From assembly GCA_013306675.1 (NCBI GenBank), contig JABLUY010000055.1, forward strand, positions 1-64,000: a stretch of DNA of 64,000 nt, written 5' to 3'. The DNA is from Thraustochytrium sp. TN22. Lineage: Eukaryota > Sar > Bigyra > Thraustochytrida > Thraustochytriidae. Positions 28,711 through 37,846 of the stretch are shown here, piece after piece (positions within the stretch are counted from its first letter, which is position 1; each line of letters starts with the position of its first letter). Under the pieces are notes generated by a model. The model saw only the letters and a list, made by a program, of their open reading frames with translations, did no database searches and was not told where the DNA came from. Position numbers and translations under genes: made by a program.

Positions 28711-30246
28711 ATGGCGTCCCGCGGTCGCCCGCCGCGGGCCGCGCAGCCGCCCGGTGCGTTGCCGCTGCCACCCTTTGAGTCCCCATCATCTTCGAGGTCG
28801 GCCTCGCCGTCCTTGTCACCATCACCATGTCAAGAGAAACAACAACCCCACCACGAGGAGAAATTTCATCACCAAGAAGAGCAACAACAACAAGAGCAGC
28901 ATCAACCACCACCACCACCACCACAACAACAACAACAACAACAACAACAAGGAGAGCAGGGCGGTGCTTGCCCGCCGCCGCGAGTGCTACCGTGGCAGGG
29001 GCCGCCGACGGTGGCCTCGCGGCGCGCGGCCGCGCAGCGCGAGGACTACATCCGCACGGAGATGACGCGGCTCCTGCGCGTCTTTCACGAGATCAAGAAC
29101 GACGCGGACGCGAAGCGGCAGGCGCGCATCGAACTCGAGGCGGCGCGCCGCGAGTTCGCGCAGCTCGCCGCCTGGGGCTCCATCGCCGACTTCCACCTGG
29201 GCGCCGCGGCGGGCCAGCACCAGGTGTGCATGTTCAAGGCGTTCGCGTCTGCGCTTCCGTCGCGCGGCGCAGAGATCGTCAACCAGTTTCGCGACGGCGC
29301 CGAGTGCGAGATGCTCTTCGACACGGAGTCGCAGGAGTTCTACACGTTTGGCCGTGTGCTCGCGCACGTGGAAGACGCGAACGAGCCGCGTACCGTCACC
29401 ACAGCACGCGGCCCGCAGCGGGCGCTCGCGCAGTCCAGCGACGTCGTCGTCATCAAGGTGCTCGGCAAGAGCCCGGCGCACCTGGAGATCGACCCGCTGC
29501 GCTACGCGCGGGAGTTCGTCCTTCACGGACTCGTCAGCAAGTTCGAGCACCGCAACATCCTGCCGCTCCACCGCTACTACGACACGCCGTCGCACGCCTT
29601 TGCGGTCATGCCGCTTGCTGATTCAAGCCTACTGGACGCCACGCGAGAGCGCTTCCGCTTCGCGCGCATGGGATTTGAGGAGCACGTCGTGCAAGGCATG
29701 GCCATGCAGATGCTCGCCTCCATCGACTTTCTCGCCAACCTCGGCATCGCGCACCGCGACATTTCGCTCGAGAACTTTTGCCTCTCCGCCCAGACCGGGG
29801 ACATCTTGTTGCTCGACTTCGGCCTCGCCACCCCGCTCCGCCTTAGCGACGCGCACTCCGGCCAGTGGGCGCAGATCCCGTCCAGCTTTACTGGCAAGCT
29901 CAACTACATGGCGCCCGAGGTCTTTCACCACATGCCGGGCGCCAACGCGACGCTTGACCCCATCCTCAGCGATATTTGGTCCTTCGGCGTCTGCCTCTTC
30001 GTGCTCCTCACCGGCAACTTCCCCTTCGAGCAGCCCGGCCCCGGATGTCAGCGCTTCGCCATGCGCCAGCGCAAGAACATTGCTGCCGTCATGCGCTCGC
30101 TCATGGCCAAAGGCCGCATCAGCCAGAACCTGCGCGTCTCGCCGCTCTTCCTCGACCTGCTCGACCGCATCTTCGAGACTGACCCGGCCGAGCGTATCTC
30201 GCTCGCTGATCTCAAGATGCACCCGTTTCTCCGCCCTCGCGAATGA
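28711..30246 (+). CDS. Serine/threonine protein kinase with Gln/Pro-rich N-terminus
   Basis: A 511-residue kinase. Residues 1-100 are Pro-, Gln- and His-rich, followed by a short helical region (LLRVFHEIKNDADAKRQARI). The kinase domain (about 211-508) has VVVIKVLG (K249), IAHRDISLENF (D350, N355), LLLDFGLA (D369), NYMAPEVF (APE at 401), and SDIWSFGVCLFVLLTGNFPF. All catalytic residues are present. The loop between the first strand and the lysine is long and replaces the normal Gly-rich loop with a Thr/Ala/Gln-rich insertion (VEDANEPRTVTTARGPQ), which is unusual. HRDIS in place of HRDLK recalls oomycete and diatom kinases. The open frame begins at 28519 with a non-ATG codon, so the first ATG is used. 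Convergent with the STAND gene. Confidence 0.88.
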   Translation: MASRGRPPRAAQPPGALPLPPFESPSSSRSASPSLSPSPCQEKQQPHHEEKFHHQEEQQQQEQHQPPPPPPQQQQQQQQQGEQGGACPPPRVLPWQGPPTVASRRAAAQREDYIRTEMTRLLRVFHEIKNDADAKRQARIELEAARREFAQLAAWGSIADFHLGAAAGQHQVCMFKAFASALPSRGAEIVNQFRDGAECEMLFDTESQEFYTFGRVLAHVEDANEPRTVTTARGPQRALAQSSDVVVIKVLGKSPAHLEIDPLRYAREFVLHGLVSKFEHRNILPLHRYYDTPSHAFAVMPLADSSLLDATRERFRFARMGFEEHVVQGMAMQMLASIDFLANLGIAHRDISLENFCLSAQTGDILLLDFGLATPLRLSDAHSGQWAQIPSSFTGKLNYMAPEVFHHMPGANATLDPILSDIWSFGVCLFVLLTGNFPFEQPGPGCQRFAMRQRKNIAAVMRSLMAKGRISQNLRVSPLFLDLLDRIFETDPAERISLADLKMHPFLRPRE

Positions 30247-30315
30247 TTGGGCCCCGTACCGCCGCCTGCTCCTTTGTTTCATCATCCCTTTCTCTTTTAG
30301 CTTTACTCCTCTCCT

Positions 30316-30396
30316 GCCGACCGACCGACCGACCGACCGACCGACCGATCAATAGATCGATCGATCGATCGAACGAACGAACGAACGAACGAACGC
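30316..30396. repeat. Compound tetranucleotide microsatellite (GACC)n-(GATC)n-(GAAC)n
   Basis: Directly after the kinase stop, in what should be its 3' UTR, three tetranucleotide runs follow each other: about seven units of gacc, then gatc units, then about six units of gaac. Each differs from the next by single-base changes at one or two places, as if one array had been converted stepwise. Confidence 0.9.
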
Positions 30397-30493
30397 ACGA
30401 ATGGATTCTCCTGCCGCTGACCTAATTTTTATCGGATGATACTATACCAGCCAGCACCACACCACCAGATCAAAAGAAATGTTCGATTTACAA

Positions 30494-33400
30494 TCACGGG
30501 CTCCCCACAATGCTAAAGCGTTTGTGCCGACCGTGCGCAGCCTGCGGCGACTTGCTGCCGCCCAGCTTCGGGAGGCCCTCCGCCTTCTGCAGGAAGTCTT
30601 CCACCATCTCCCGATGCCAGGCGCCGCGCCACGCCAACTTCCCCGCGAACGACCACATGGACGTTTCCAGCAGGTACCGGCGCACCACGCTGTAATCCGC
30701 GGCGCTCCATGCGCGGTGATTCTCCAGACCATGCACGATCTCGCGCTCCGTGAGCGCTTTGCCGCCGGCGCGGTGCAGGACCTGCAGCACGAGTCCGGCC
30801 ACCGGCCTCTGGCGCACGAGTCGTGCAAGCAACTCGCGATGCAGCACGCCAGTGGACCACTGGCTCATCGCGACGAGGTCTTCCGCCCCGTGCACGAGAC
30901 ACAGCTGCCACGCGCGGAAGACACACATGAAGCGGCCCACAGTGGCGTCCTCGCACATGACCTGCCGCTTTCCGGTGGCGGGGTTCACGCGCTCCAGCAA
31001 ATAGTGCCACCACTGCGGGTTCGCCTCGCCCAGCGCCAAAAATTCCGCGGCGGCCTCGCGATCCGCGCCGAGCTCCTCCATGCTCTGCAAGATGACCACG
31101 TGTGAAAGTCGCTGCGAGTCTCCGCCTAGGCTCTTCCCACCAAGACCGGTCGACTGTCGGTGGAGGCCGCCCGGCTTGTCGCCCGTCGCGGTCGGTAGCG
31201 CCTGCGGGAGGTAGACGAAGTTGAAGAGCCGCTGCTTCGCCGTGCGGTACGCCTCGGACGTCGGCCGCATCGTAACCACAAGGCGTAGCGCCTCGGGATT
31301 CAGGCGCCGTGGCAGCCAGTCCAGGCCCACCTCATCTGCGCCGTCCAGCACTACCACGAGCCGCGCTCGGATGCGAAGCAAGGCCTTCATCAGGCGCCCG
31401 AGGTCGTGCGAAACAGCTCCCGTCGCAGGGCCCTGCTGCTGCGTCGCCGTGTGGTGGTGCATAGATGGCGCGTGGTGCGCCGCGGAAAAGGGCGAGGATG
31501 GCGAGGACGGCTCCGCCGCTGTCTCGTGCGTGCTCATCTGCTGCGCCATCTGCGCCGCGAGCTCGGACATGCCGCGAGCGGCTGCATCGGCATTCAGGAC
31601 GTGCAGGTCCGTGTCCCTGGAGCCGTGCTCCACGTGCGCTGCCGAGGAAGGCTCCTGCGAAGGTGTGTGGTGCTTGGACGACGGCGTCCCAGAGCCCTCC
31701 GCGACCGCGGGGGCATTGCTGCCACAGTACGCGCGCTCCAAGGTAGGGCCAAACGCCTGCAGGGCCTCTTGCACGATGGCGTTGACGATAGCCGGACCCG
31801 TGCGAAGGCGCGAGGCGGGCCCCAGGAAGAGTGCCAGGGCCACGTGCTCCACGGCGCGGACCTGGAAGCGGCTACACGTCGTCATTCCTTCCGCCTTCGT
31901 CTCCTCGTGGACACGCTCAAGGAACCGAGCCACGATGGTGGACGTGCCCGCGAGCGGTGCCGCCACCAAAGCAAGCGGCGTGCCACGCGTCCAGGCATCC
32001 GGGATGCTCCATACCGTGCGGGACCAGGATGGGTTCATCTCGGGCAAAAACAGGGAGCCGGCGAGGCGCTCACGCAGCGTGGACTCCGCGTCAGCGCCTA
32101 GCGCGCGCACCGACTTGCGCACGAGCTCCACCTGCATTTCGGTGAGGTCACTCAACGAGTAAGGTAGCCCAGGCGGAAGCTCCAGCGCGAAGGAGAGCAG
32201 TGCGTCCACGACCATGCCCGCCAGCGTCGGCTCGAAGTGCACCTGCGCTCGCAGGCTCTGCGCGATCGCCTCCATGCTGTGCACGAGCACTTGCCGCGAA
32301 GCCGGCACGAGGTCCTCAGGAAAGCGGTCTTCGAGCACACCAAGAACATGGTCCACTGTCCCCGCTGTCATCTCGTCCACGTGCTCGTAGGGGAGCGCCT
32401 CAAGCCCACACGTGCGCCACAGGTGGTCCTCGAGGCGCACGAGGCCGTCAAAATTCTCCTCCGGGGAAGCCTCCAGCTCCACAGCGGTGCACGAGTCGTC
32501 CTGGCCTGGGTCCACCGCGTCGCTGACGCCTGGCATTGCGCACTTCCAGAGCAGCACGGACTCCACGTCGGCATCGGCACCCTGGACCAACGGCACCTCG
32601 ACTGCGAACTCGGTGGCGACGTCGAGGATGCTACGCTCGCGCGTCGCGGCGCTGCCGCCTAGCCACGGCATCATGCGCGCCAGGCGGGCCGGGAGGCCGT
32701 GCCGGAAGATCCAGCCGTATCGGTCGCCCAAGAGAAAGATGACAAAGGGGCGGCACGCCTCGAGCTCGTGGAAGAGCATCTCCACACCGCTCACGCCGCG
32801 CGCGCGGTCGTCCAGCTTCGCACCATCCAGGTCGGCTGCCTTGAGATGATCCGCCATGTCCACGATCGTTACCTGCACGCGGTAGCGCTTGCGGAAAGCC
32901 TCGAGCTGGTCGTCCAGCGCCTTGCGGAGTGCGGCGCGGTGCGCCTTGAGGTCGCCAGGGTTGCTCACAATGCAAATACGCACGTGTCGCTCAAACTCCC
33001 AGCGCTGGTCGCGATAGCGGGACTCGCGCACGCGGATCATGAAGCTCCTCGACACGCCCGTCTCCACGCAGACGCCGTCCGCCTCGTAGAAGCTCCGCAG
33101 GCAGTAGGTTCCAGGGCGTATCTGGCGCATTTCGTCCTGTTCAAATGTGCAGCGCCCCTCTCGGGCCGGCCCGAGCGTCAAGCGAATCAGCGCGGCCCTC
33201 GGGTCGGCCGACGTGCTGGCCGGCGCCGACTGGTTCTGCTCCGCGTCCTCACCAGGTGACGAGGGTGCGCAAGGAGCCGCGAAGAGCCCAAGCCAGTCGT
33301 GGTCCAGCTCCGACACGCAGAGGCTGGCGCGATACGTGACGTCGAGGGAGTCGCCGCTCCAGACGTCTTCGACAGCGCCCGCAAGCCCCACGTCGACTTG

Positions 33401-35062
33401 CACGTGGCCAACGGTGAAGGTCGCGGATGCGCCGATGGAGAAGAGGCTGCCGTGCAGGAGGTAGTGCGCCTCAAAGCTTCCCACCTCATTGAGCACGAGT
33501 CCACCAAAGGCCACGGCGCCGGCGTTGTCGCCCGGGACCAGGCGCACAGTGACGACTTCTGCCGCATCGAGCTCCATCACGCCGCCACGCGAATTGCGGG
33601 GCTCCTCGGGCGCGCGTACGATGGCGATTTGGTCCATTGGCCCGTGGTCTCGCTTCGGGCCATCGTTGTGTTCGTACTCAAAGGATATTGTGATGGGGTC
33701 GCGCAGCACGAAGGCGCTGGAGCTCACCGCCAGCGTCGCCGTGGCGCAAAACTCGCTCCAGCGAGGGTAGAATGTGCGTTTGCCTGGCGCGCTCCGTACG
33801 CCACGCACCTCCGGCAAGGGCGTCGTTAAGGAGCGGCCAAAGGGGAGCGACTGGCACGGCAGCGCGGAGATCGGATCGTGCGACTGCGGAACAGCGTGCG
33901 TTTGCGGGGTAGAGTCGGCTTCTTCGAGGAGGAGCCCTCGGCCGGGTTTGGGCGCCTGTTGCACCTCGAGGCGCTTGCGGAGCTTGGCGACATACTGCTC
34001 CAAGTCACGCTCAAGTTCCTTAGCCTCGCGCGTCTTGCGCTGCGCCACGAGGCAGTGGCGTAGGTTCTTTGCAGCCTGCGCGGTTGCAGGGTGGTCGAGG
34101 CCGAGCGAGGACGCGTGCAGCGTCAGCGCCAAGCTGAGCTGATGCTCGCCCACCGCCAGGGCCTGGACCAGGCCTTCAGACGGCGCGGAGGCGGTGTTGC
34201 GCCGCCGCTGCTGCGAGTTGCGCCGCTCCTCCGCGGCAGAATCGCCCGCGTCTTGCTGGCTCACGAGCGAGTGGCTGGAATGCGAGTTGAGCCTGGACCG
34301 CCGTGACGGCGACCGCAGACCAGTCTCCCCGACGAAGGTGGCCCGGCCGTGTGGGCTCGCGGCGAGAGGCGGACGCAGGCTGCGACGTCCCGACGAGGCC
34401 AGGCCTGCGTCAGACTGCGAGCGCGTCATTCCGGACCGCTTGCTGCGGATGGAGCCACGCCTACGTATGACGACGTGACCATCCTTTTCGCGCTGCAGAT
34501 TGGCGGCGACGGCAGCAGCGTCCTTGGAGAGCTTCTTGGTGCGCTCTGCGGCCTCGCGCAGCGGCTGCCGGACGAAGTGCTCGACGGCCTCTTTGGAGGG
34601 CTGGAAGAAGCGCGCATCTGTATTCGGGTCCATGCCCGTCTCCAGGGACAGGTACGTGTGCGTCTCCTCGCGCCGCGCGGCCACGCGCTGGATGGGAAGC
34701 TCCAGAATTTTGGTGAACTCCGGCCGGCTGCGGAAGGACTCAGGGAAGAGATCCTCGCGGAACGTCGAGCGCGCGAGGCTTGACCGCCGTCGCATCATGT
34801 CCTCGTCCTCTGACGTGCGTGGCCGCCGTCGCGAGGTGGATGCCGTCGCGCTGTGGAGGCTCCCTGGCACCGTGGGGCCTTCCATGCCGGTGGCGCGGCG
34901 CGCTGAGGCGCCTCCCGTGGACCCGCCTGCGGCGCGGTGCGGTGAAGCCATGCCGCGCTCTCTCGCGCGCGCAGGGCGCGCTGCAGTGCCCACCGTGCGC
35001 GAAAAAACGCTGCGGCGCGTGGCGGTGGCGCTTGTGTGTCCTTGTGGCATCATCGTCGCCAT
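30494..35062 (-). CDS. Large STAND/NACHT-like NTPase with DUF4062-like and beta-sandwich domains
   Basis: A 1,522-residue protein. Order: Ser/Arg-rich disordered N-terminus; a TPR-like pair (about 300-365, LALTLHASSLGLDHPATA); two probable beta-sandwich (SKICH/Ig-like) domains (430-680); a DUF4062-like domain (about 693-790, VRICIVSNPGDLKAHRAALR and FVIFLLGDRYGWIF); an NTPase region where the expected P-loop reads LVAAPLAGTSTIVARFL, lacking the GK(S/T) of a normal Walker A, but the Walker B LVVVLDGADEVGLDWLP and sensor-like LRLVVTMRP are good. The C-terminal part is helical. DUF4062 next to a NACHT-type ATPase is known from NPHP3, TEP1 and related scaffolds. The frame is open to 35236 (ATG at 35233); the ATG at 35062 in MATMMPQGH is preferred but not certain. 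Probably a scaffold or sensor; nucleotide hydrolysis is doubtful. Confidence 0.75.
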   Translation of the reverse strand: MATMMPQGHTSATATRRSVFSRTVGTAARPARARERGMASPHRAAGGSTGGASARRATGMEGPTVPGSLHSATASTSRRRPRTSEDEDMMRRRSSLARSTFREDLFPESFRSRPEFTKILELPIQRVAARREETHTYLSLETGMDPNTDARFFQPSKEAVEHFVRQPLREAAERTKKLSKDAAAVAANLQREKDGHVVIRRRGSIRSKRSGMTRSQSDAGLASSGRRSLRPPLAASPHGRATFVGETGLRSPSRRSRLNSHSSHSLVSQQDAGDSAAEERRNSQQRRRNTASAPSEGLVQALAVGEHQLSLALTLHASSLGLDHPATAQAAKNLRHCLVAQRKTREAKELERDLEQYVAKLRKRLEVQQAPKPGRGLLLEEADSTPQTHAVPQSHDPISALPCQSLPFGRSLTTPLPEVRGVRSAPGKRTFYPRWSEFCATATLAVSSSAFVLRDPITISFEYEHNDGPKRDHGPMDQIAIVRAPEEPRNSRGGVMELDAAEVVTVRLVPGDNAGAVAFGGLVLNEVGSFEAHYLLHGSLFSIGASATFTVGHVQVDVGLAGAVEDVWSGDSLDVTYRASLCVSELDHDWLGLFAAPCAPSSPGEDAEQNQSAPASTSADPRAALIRLTLGPAREGRCTFEQDEMRQIRPGTYCLRSFYEADGVCVETGVSRSFMIRVRESRYRDQRWEFERHVRICIVSNPGDLKAHRAALRKALDDQLEAFRKRYRVQVTIVDMADHLKAADLDGAKLDDRARGVSGVEMLFHELEACRPFVIFLLGDRYGWIFRHGLPARLARMMPWLGGSAATRERSILDVATEFAVEVPLVQGADADVESVLLWKCAMPGVSDAVDPGQDDSCTAVELEASPEENFDGLVRLEDHLWRTCGLEALPYEHVDEMTAGTVDHVLGVLEDRFPEDLVPASRQVLVHSMEAIAQSLRAQVHFEPTLAGMVVDALLSFALELPPGLPYSLSDLTEMQVELVRKSVRALGADAESTLRERLAGSLFLPEMNPSWSRTVWSIPDAWTRGTPLALVAAPLAGTSTIVARFLERVHEETKAEGMTTCSRFQVRAVEHVALALFLGPASRLRTGPAIVNAIVQEALQAFGPTLERAYCGSNAPAVAEGSGTPSSKHHTPSQEPSSAAHVEHGSRDTDLHVLNADAAARGMSELAAQMAQQMSTHETAAEPSSPSSPFSAAHHAPSMHHHTATQQQGPATGAVSHDLGRLMKALLRIRARLVVVLDGADEVGLDWLPRRLNPEALRLVVTMRPTSEAYRTAKQRLFNFVYLPQALPTATGDKPGGLHRQSTGLGGKSLGGDSQRLSHVVILQSMEELGADREAAAEFLALGEANPQWWHYLLERVNPATGKRQVMCEDATVGRFMCVFRAWQLCLVHGAEDLVAMSQWSTGVLHRELLARLVRQRPVAGLVLQVLHRAGGKALTEREIVHGLENHRAWSAADYSVVRRYLLETSMWSFAGKLAWRGAWHREMVEDFLQKAEGLPKLGGSKSPQAAHGRHKRFSIVGSP

Positions 35063-35245
35063 GTCCGAGAGATCACCAAGAGCCGTTTCCCAGACCAACC
35101 AAGTAAGCAAGCGCCGGCGGGGCCGCCGGGGACCTGGCTGGCCATGGTGGCTGGGACCTGACTGACATGTGACTATGACAGCGAATCGAAGCGAGGCAAA
35201 AACCTGAGCCCAAGCGAAAGTGATACCTGTCATCAAGCAAGCTAG

Positions 35246-35968
35246 CTAACATGGTCTCATGATCTCACGGTGGTGCACTTCGACAGCCACGTTGTGGCTG
35301 TGAAGGCTGCAGGCGATGGCTTGGGCGATGGCCACCGAGCGATGACGACCGGCGAGGCAGCCTATCGCGAGGTGCACGCTTGCCACCGCACAATCGTTGG
35401 GCCAGCAGGGCTCGCGAGAGACTTTCGAAGCTTGACTCGCGCTCTCGGTCTTTATGATCTTGGGATCGGTCGCTTCGTCTGTGGCGCTTGCCGAGCGTGA
35501 GGCGGCGCTCTGTCCCTCTGAGGCAACGCCTTGGCTCGTGGACGAGTCCGAGGCAACGCCTTGGCTCGTGGACGAGTCCGAGGCAACGCCTTGGTTCCTG
35601 GACGAGTCTGAGGCAACAACTTGGCTCTTGGACGAGTCGATTTCTGCCAAGGCCTTCAGAACAGCCTGGACGCCCCGCTCGACGAGCACTTCGGCCTTGG
35701 GGTCAGCGAAGACGAGCGCCGCAACCTTCTTGTTAAGCCCTGTGCTGCGGCCCGCTGCCTTGCCCGGATTGCGAACCTTTCGTGCGTCCAGGACGATATC
35801 TGCGCCCGGCGACCCCCGCCGAAACCCGAAGCTTGATACGAGCACCCGCGTTGGCTTGCCCGTGCCCATGCTGCCCTCGCTACCGTCTCGGGGCTTGACG
35901 CCGCCCGCGACGCGATGCTCGTCCTCGCTCAAGTCCGAAACTGCCGACGGCTGCTCGGTGGGGTCCAT
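35246..35968 (-). CDS. RapZ C-terminal-domain-like protein with Ser-rich tandem repeat insert
   Basis: A 240-residue protein. Residues 40-68 read VLVSSFGFRRGSPGADIVLD then ARKVRNP, and residues 196-235 read ASVHLAIGCLAGRHRSVAIA then a V-x-V-x-HR end. These are the two conserved blocks of the C-terminal domain of bacterial RapZ (SFGFKYG..D.VFD.R and AIGCTGGQHRSV), which binds the sRNA GlmZ and a GlcN6P-type ligand in E. coli. The N-terminal kinase-like domain of RapZ is absent. Between the blocks is a linker with four 10-residue repeats of the type DSSTSQGVAS (about 111-150). Free-standing RapZ-C proteins occur in eukaryotes, with unknown function. The first ATG is at 35968. Confidence 0.75.
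   Translation of the reverse strand: MDPTEQPSAVSDLSEDEHRVAGGVKPRDGSEGSMGTGKPTRVLVSSFGFRRGSPGADIVLDARKVRNPGKAAGRSTGLNKKVAALVFADPKAEVLVERGVQAVLKALAEIDSSKSQVVASDSSRNQGVASDSSTSQGVASDSSTSQGVASEGQSAASRSASATDEATDPKIIKTESASQASKVSREPCWPNDCAVASVHLAIGCLAGRHRSVAIAQAIACSLHSHNVAVEVHHREIMRPC
35520..35639 (-). repeat. 30-bp in-frame tandem repeat, four copies
   Basis: Four copies of a 30-bp unit, each encoding ten residues of the type DSSxSQGVAS, lie within the RapZ-C-like gene. The two middle copies are identical; outer copies carry a few changes. The number of copies likely varies between strains. Confidence 0.9.
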
Positions 35969-36587
35969 CTTCAAGTTGCCGCTTCAGCGCCGACGAGGAC
36001 GCCAGCCATTTGTGACTGCCGCTGACTGCCGCTGTCGCCGTGCGCCTGAAGTTCTGCACGAGATCCACCTTCTCGCTCGCGCCGTGCCAGAGACGGGCCA
36101 GAGGGTCCTAGCTAGCTAGCTGCACGCACCAATCGAAGACACGCAAGGGCGGCGCCGTGCGGCACAGTGCAATGCGATGCAGCGATCTATCTTGTGGCAA
36201 TGCCTGGCTGGCGCGCGTCTCGCGCGTCCCAGGTTAGGCCCTCTAGTGAGCGTGGTCGCGTGGTCGCGTGGGAGGTTCCGGCGAGCGAGCGACAAGAGAC
36301 GCAGCCTCGCTCGCGGCTGTCAGCGCGGCCGCCGACCCGCCCGCCCGGCGCGGCCTTGCAAACCTCGATATCCGCCAGCGAGCGAGACTCGGGGCGGACG
36401 AGGGCGAGCCGGGGCAACGAGCGCCGTGTGATCCGAGCTCGCGGGCTTGCGCTCGTGCGGAGGCTCGCCCACTGCACGGCGTGAACCTGCTGCCGCAACA
36501 CAACATCAGCGACGAGACCAGCACAAACACGCTCGAGCAGCCGGAGCAGCAGGAGAGCGGTCCCGGCAAGGGAGCGAGCGCGACACG
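35969..36587. promoter_or_regulatory. Divergent promoter region, RapZ-C-like / dehydrogenase
   Basis: This 619-bp gap lies between divergent ATGs. It contains a short gctagctagctagc run near 36108-36121 and otherwise no strong feature. Frames within it have no recognised domain. Confidence 0.45.
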
Positions 36588-37727
36588 ATGAGCAGCATGC
36601 GCGCTGTGACGTTCCAAAAGCCGTACGAGATGGCCGTAGAGGAGGTGGCGGTGCCGCGCGTCTCCGATCCGCGCGACGTGGTGGTCAAGGTGGAGCTGGC
36701 GGCGCTTTGCGGTAGCGACCTGCACATCTACCGCGGCGCGGAGACTGGGCTGGACTGCGGGTCGGTGCAGGGCCACGAGTTCACGGGTGTTGTGCACGAG
36801 GTGGGCAGCGAGGTGACGAAGCTCAAGGTGGGCGATGCGGTGATGAGCCCGTTCACGAGCTCGTGTGGCGAGTGCTTCTTCTGCACGCATGAGATGTCGG
36901 CGCGGTGCATCAAGGGCGCGCTCTTTGGGTGGACTCAGGGCGGCGCCGGCCTGCACGGCGGCCAAGCGGAGTACGTGCTGGTGCCCATGGCGGAGACGAC
37001 GCTGGTGATGCGGCCTTCGTCGACCCGGCCGGAGCACGCGCTGCTCATGGGAGACATCCTGACCACAGCATTTTATTGCGCGCTGCGCGGCGACGTGGGC
37101 CAGGCGTGGTCACCGGACGTGCTGGGCCGCGGCGACCCGCGCGCGGACCACGGCGAGGAGGACGTGATTGCGGTGGTTGGCTGTGGACCGGTGGGTCTGC
37201 TGGCCGTGGCCTGCGCGGTTTACCTGAGCAAGGGCGCGTCCAAGGTGGTGGCCATTGACTGCGTGCCGGAGCGGCTGGCCGCTGCCAAGCGCATGGGCGC
37301 GGCGCAGACGGTAAATTTCAAAGAGGAGGACGCGGCTGCCGTGGTGTGCGCTGCGAGCGCGTCAGGACGCGGTGCGCGTGCGGTGCTTGAGGTTGTCGGC
37401 CAGAAGAGCGCCATGGAGCTGGCGTACCAGTGCGTGCAGCCCGGCGGTACCATCTCGTCGGTCGGCGTGCACGCGTACGAGCCGAACGCCATCACACCGC
37501 CGCAATTTTACGACAAGAACCTCACGTTTCGGTCGGGTCGCTGCCCAGTGCGCTCGCTCCTGGTGGGAGGCGCGATGCCGCACCTGGAGGCAGTGCTGCG
37601 CGACACGGAAGAGGCGGACGCGCTGTTTACCCACCGCGTGAGCATCGCGGACGCCGTGGAGGCGTACCGCAAGTTCAATGCTGCGGAGGACGGCATGATC
37701 AAGTGCCTCATCGATCCAACTCTATGA
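36588..37727 (+). CDS. Zinc-dependent medium-chain alcohol/polyol dehydrogenase
   Basis: A 379-residue oxidoreductase of the zinc MDR superfamily. The catalytic zinc region reads ALCGSDLHIYRG and GHEFTGVVHEVG, and the structural zinc loop SSCGECFFCTHEMSARC has four cysteines in the expected C-x2-C-x2-C-x7-C spacing. The NAD(P)-binding Rossmann motif is VVGCGPVGLLAVACAV (about 192-207), followed by VVAIDCVPERLAAAKRMGA, where Asp after the second strand points to NAD(H). The end reads VSIADAVEAYRKFNAAEDGM with a typical family terminus. Its length is usual. It resembles threonine, sorbitol or formaldehyde dehydrogenase-like enzymes, but the substrate cannot be read from sequence. Start: the ATG at 36588, just before the first beta strand. 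Confidence 0.9.
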   Translation: MSSMRAVTFQKPYEMAVEEVAVPRVSDPRDVVVKVELAALCGSDLHIYRGAETGLDCGSVQGHEFTGVVHEVGSEVTKLKVGDAVMSPFTSSCGECFFCTHEMSARCIKGALFGWTQGGAGLHGGQAEYVLVPMAETTLVMRPSSTRPEHALLMGDILTTAFYCALRGDVGQAWSPDVLGRGDPRADHGEEDVIAVVGCGPVGLLAVACAVYLSKGASKVVAIDCVPERLAAAKRMGAAQTVNFKEEDAAAVVCAASASGRGARAVLEVVGQKSAMELAYQCVQPGGTISSVGVHAYEPNAITPPQFYDKNLTFRSGRCPVRSLLVGGAMPHLEAVLRDTEEADALFTHRVSIADAVEAYRKFNAAEDGMIKCLIDPTL

Positions 37728-37846
37728 TTTTGAAAGAAAGATACCTTGGTAGAACGAAACATTCATTCTTTGGATGCGGCCTGGCTTGCTTACTTGCTCT
37801 AGCTGGCTGGCTGGCTGGCTGGCTGGTGCCGCTGCTCGTATCTTAC

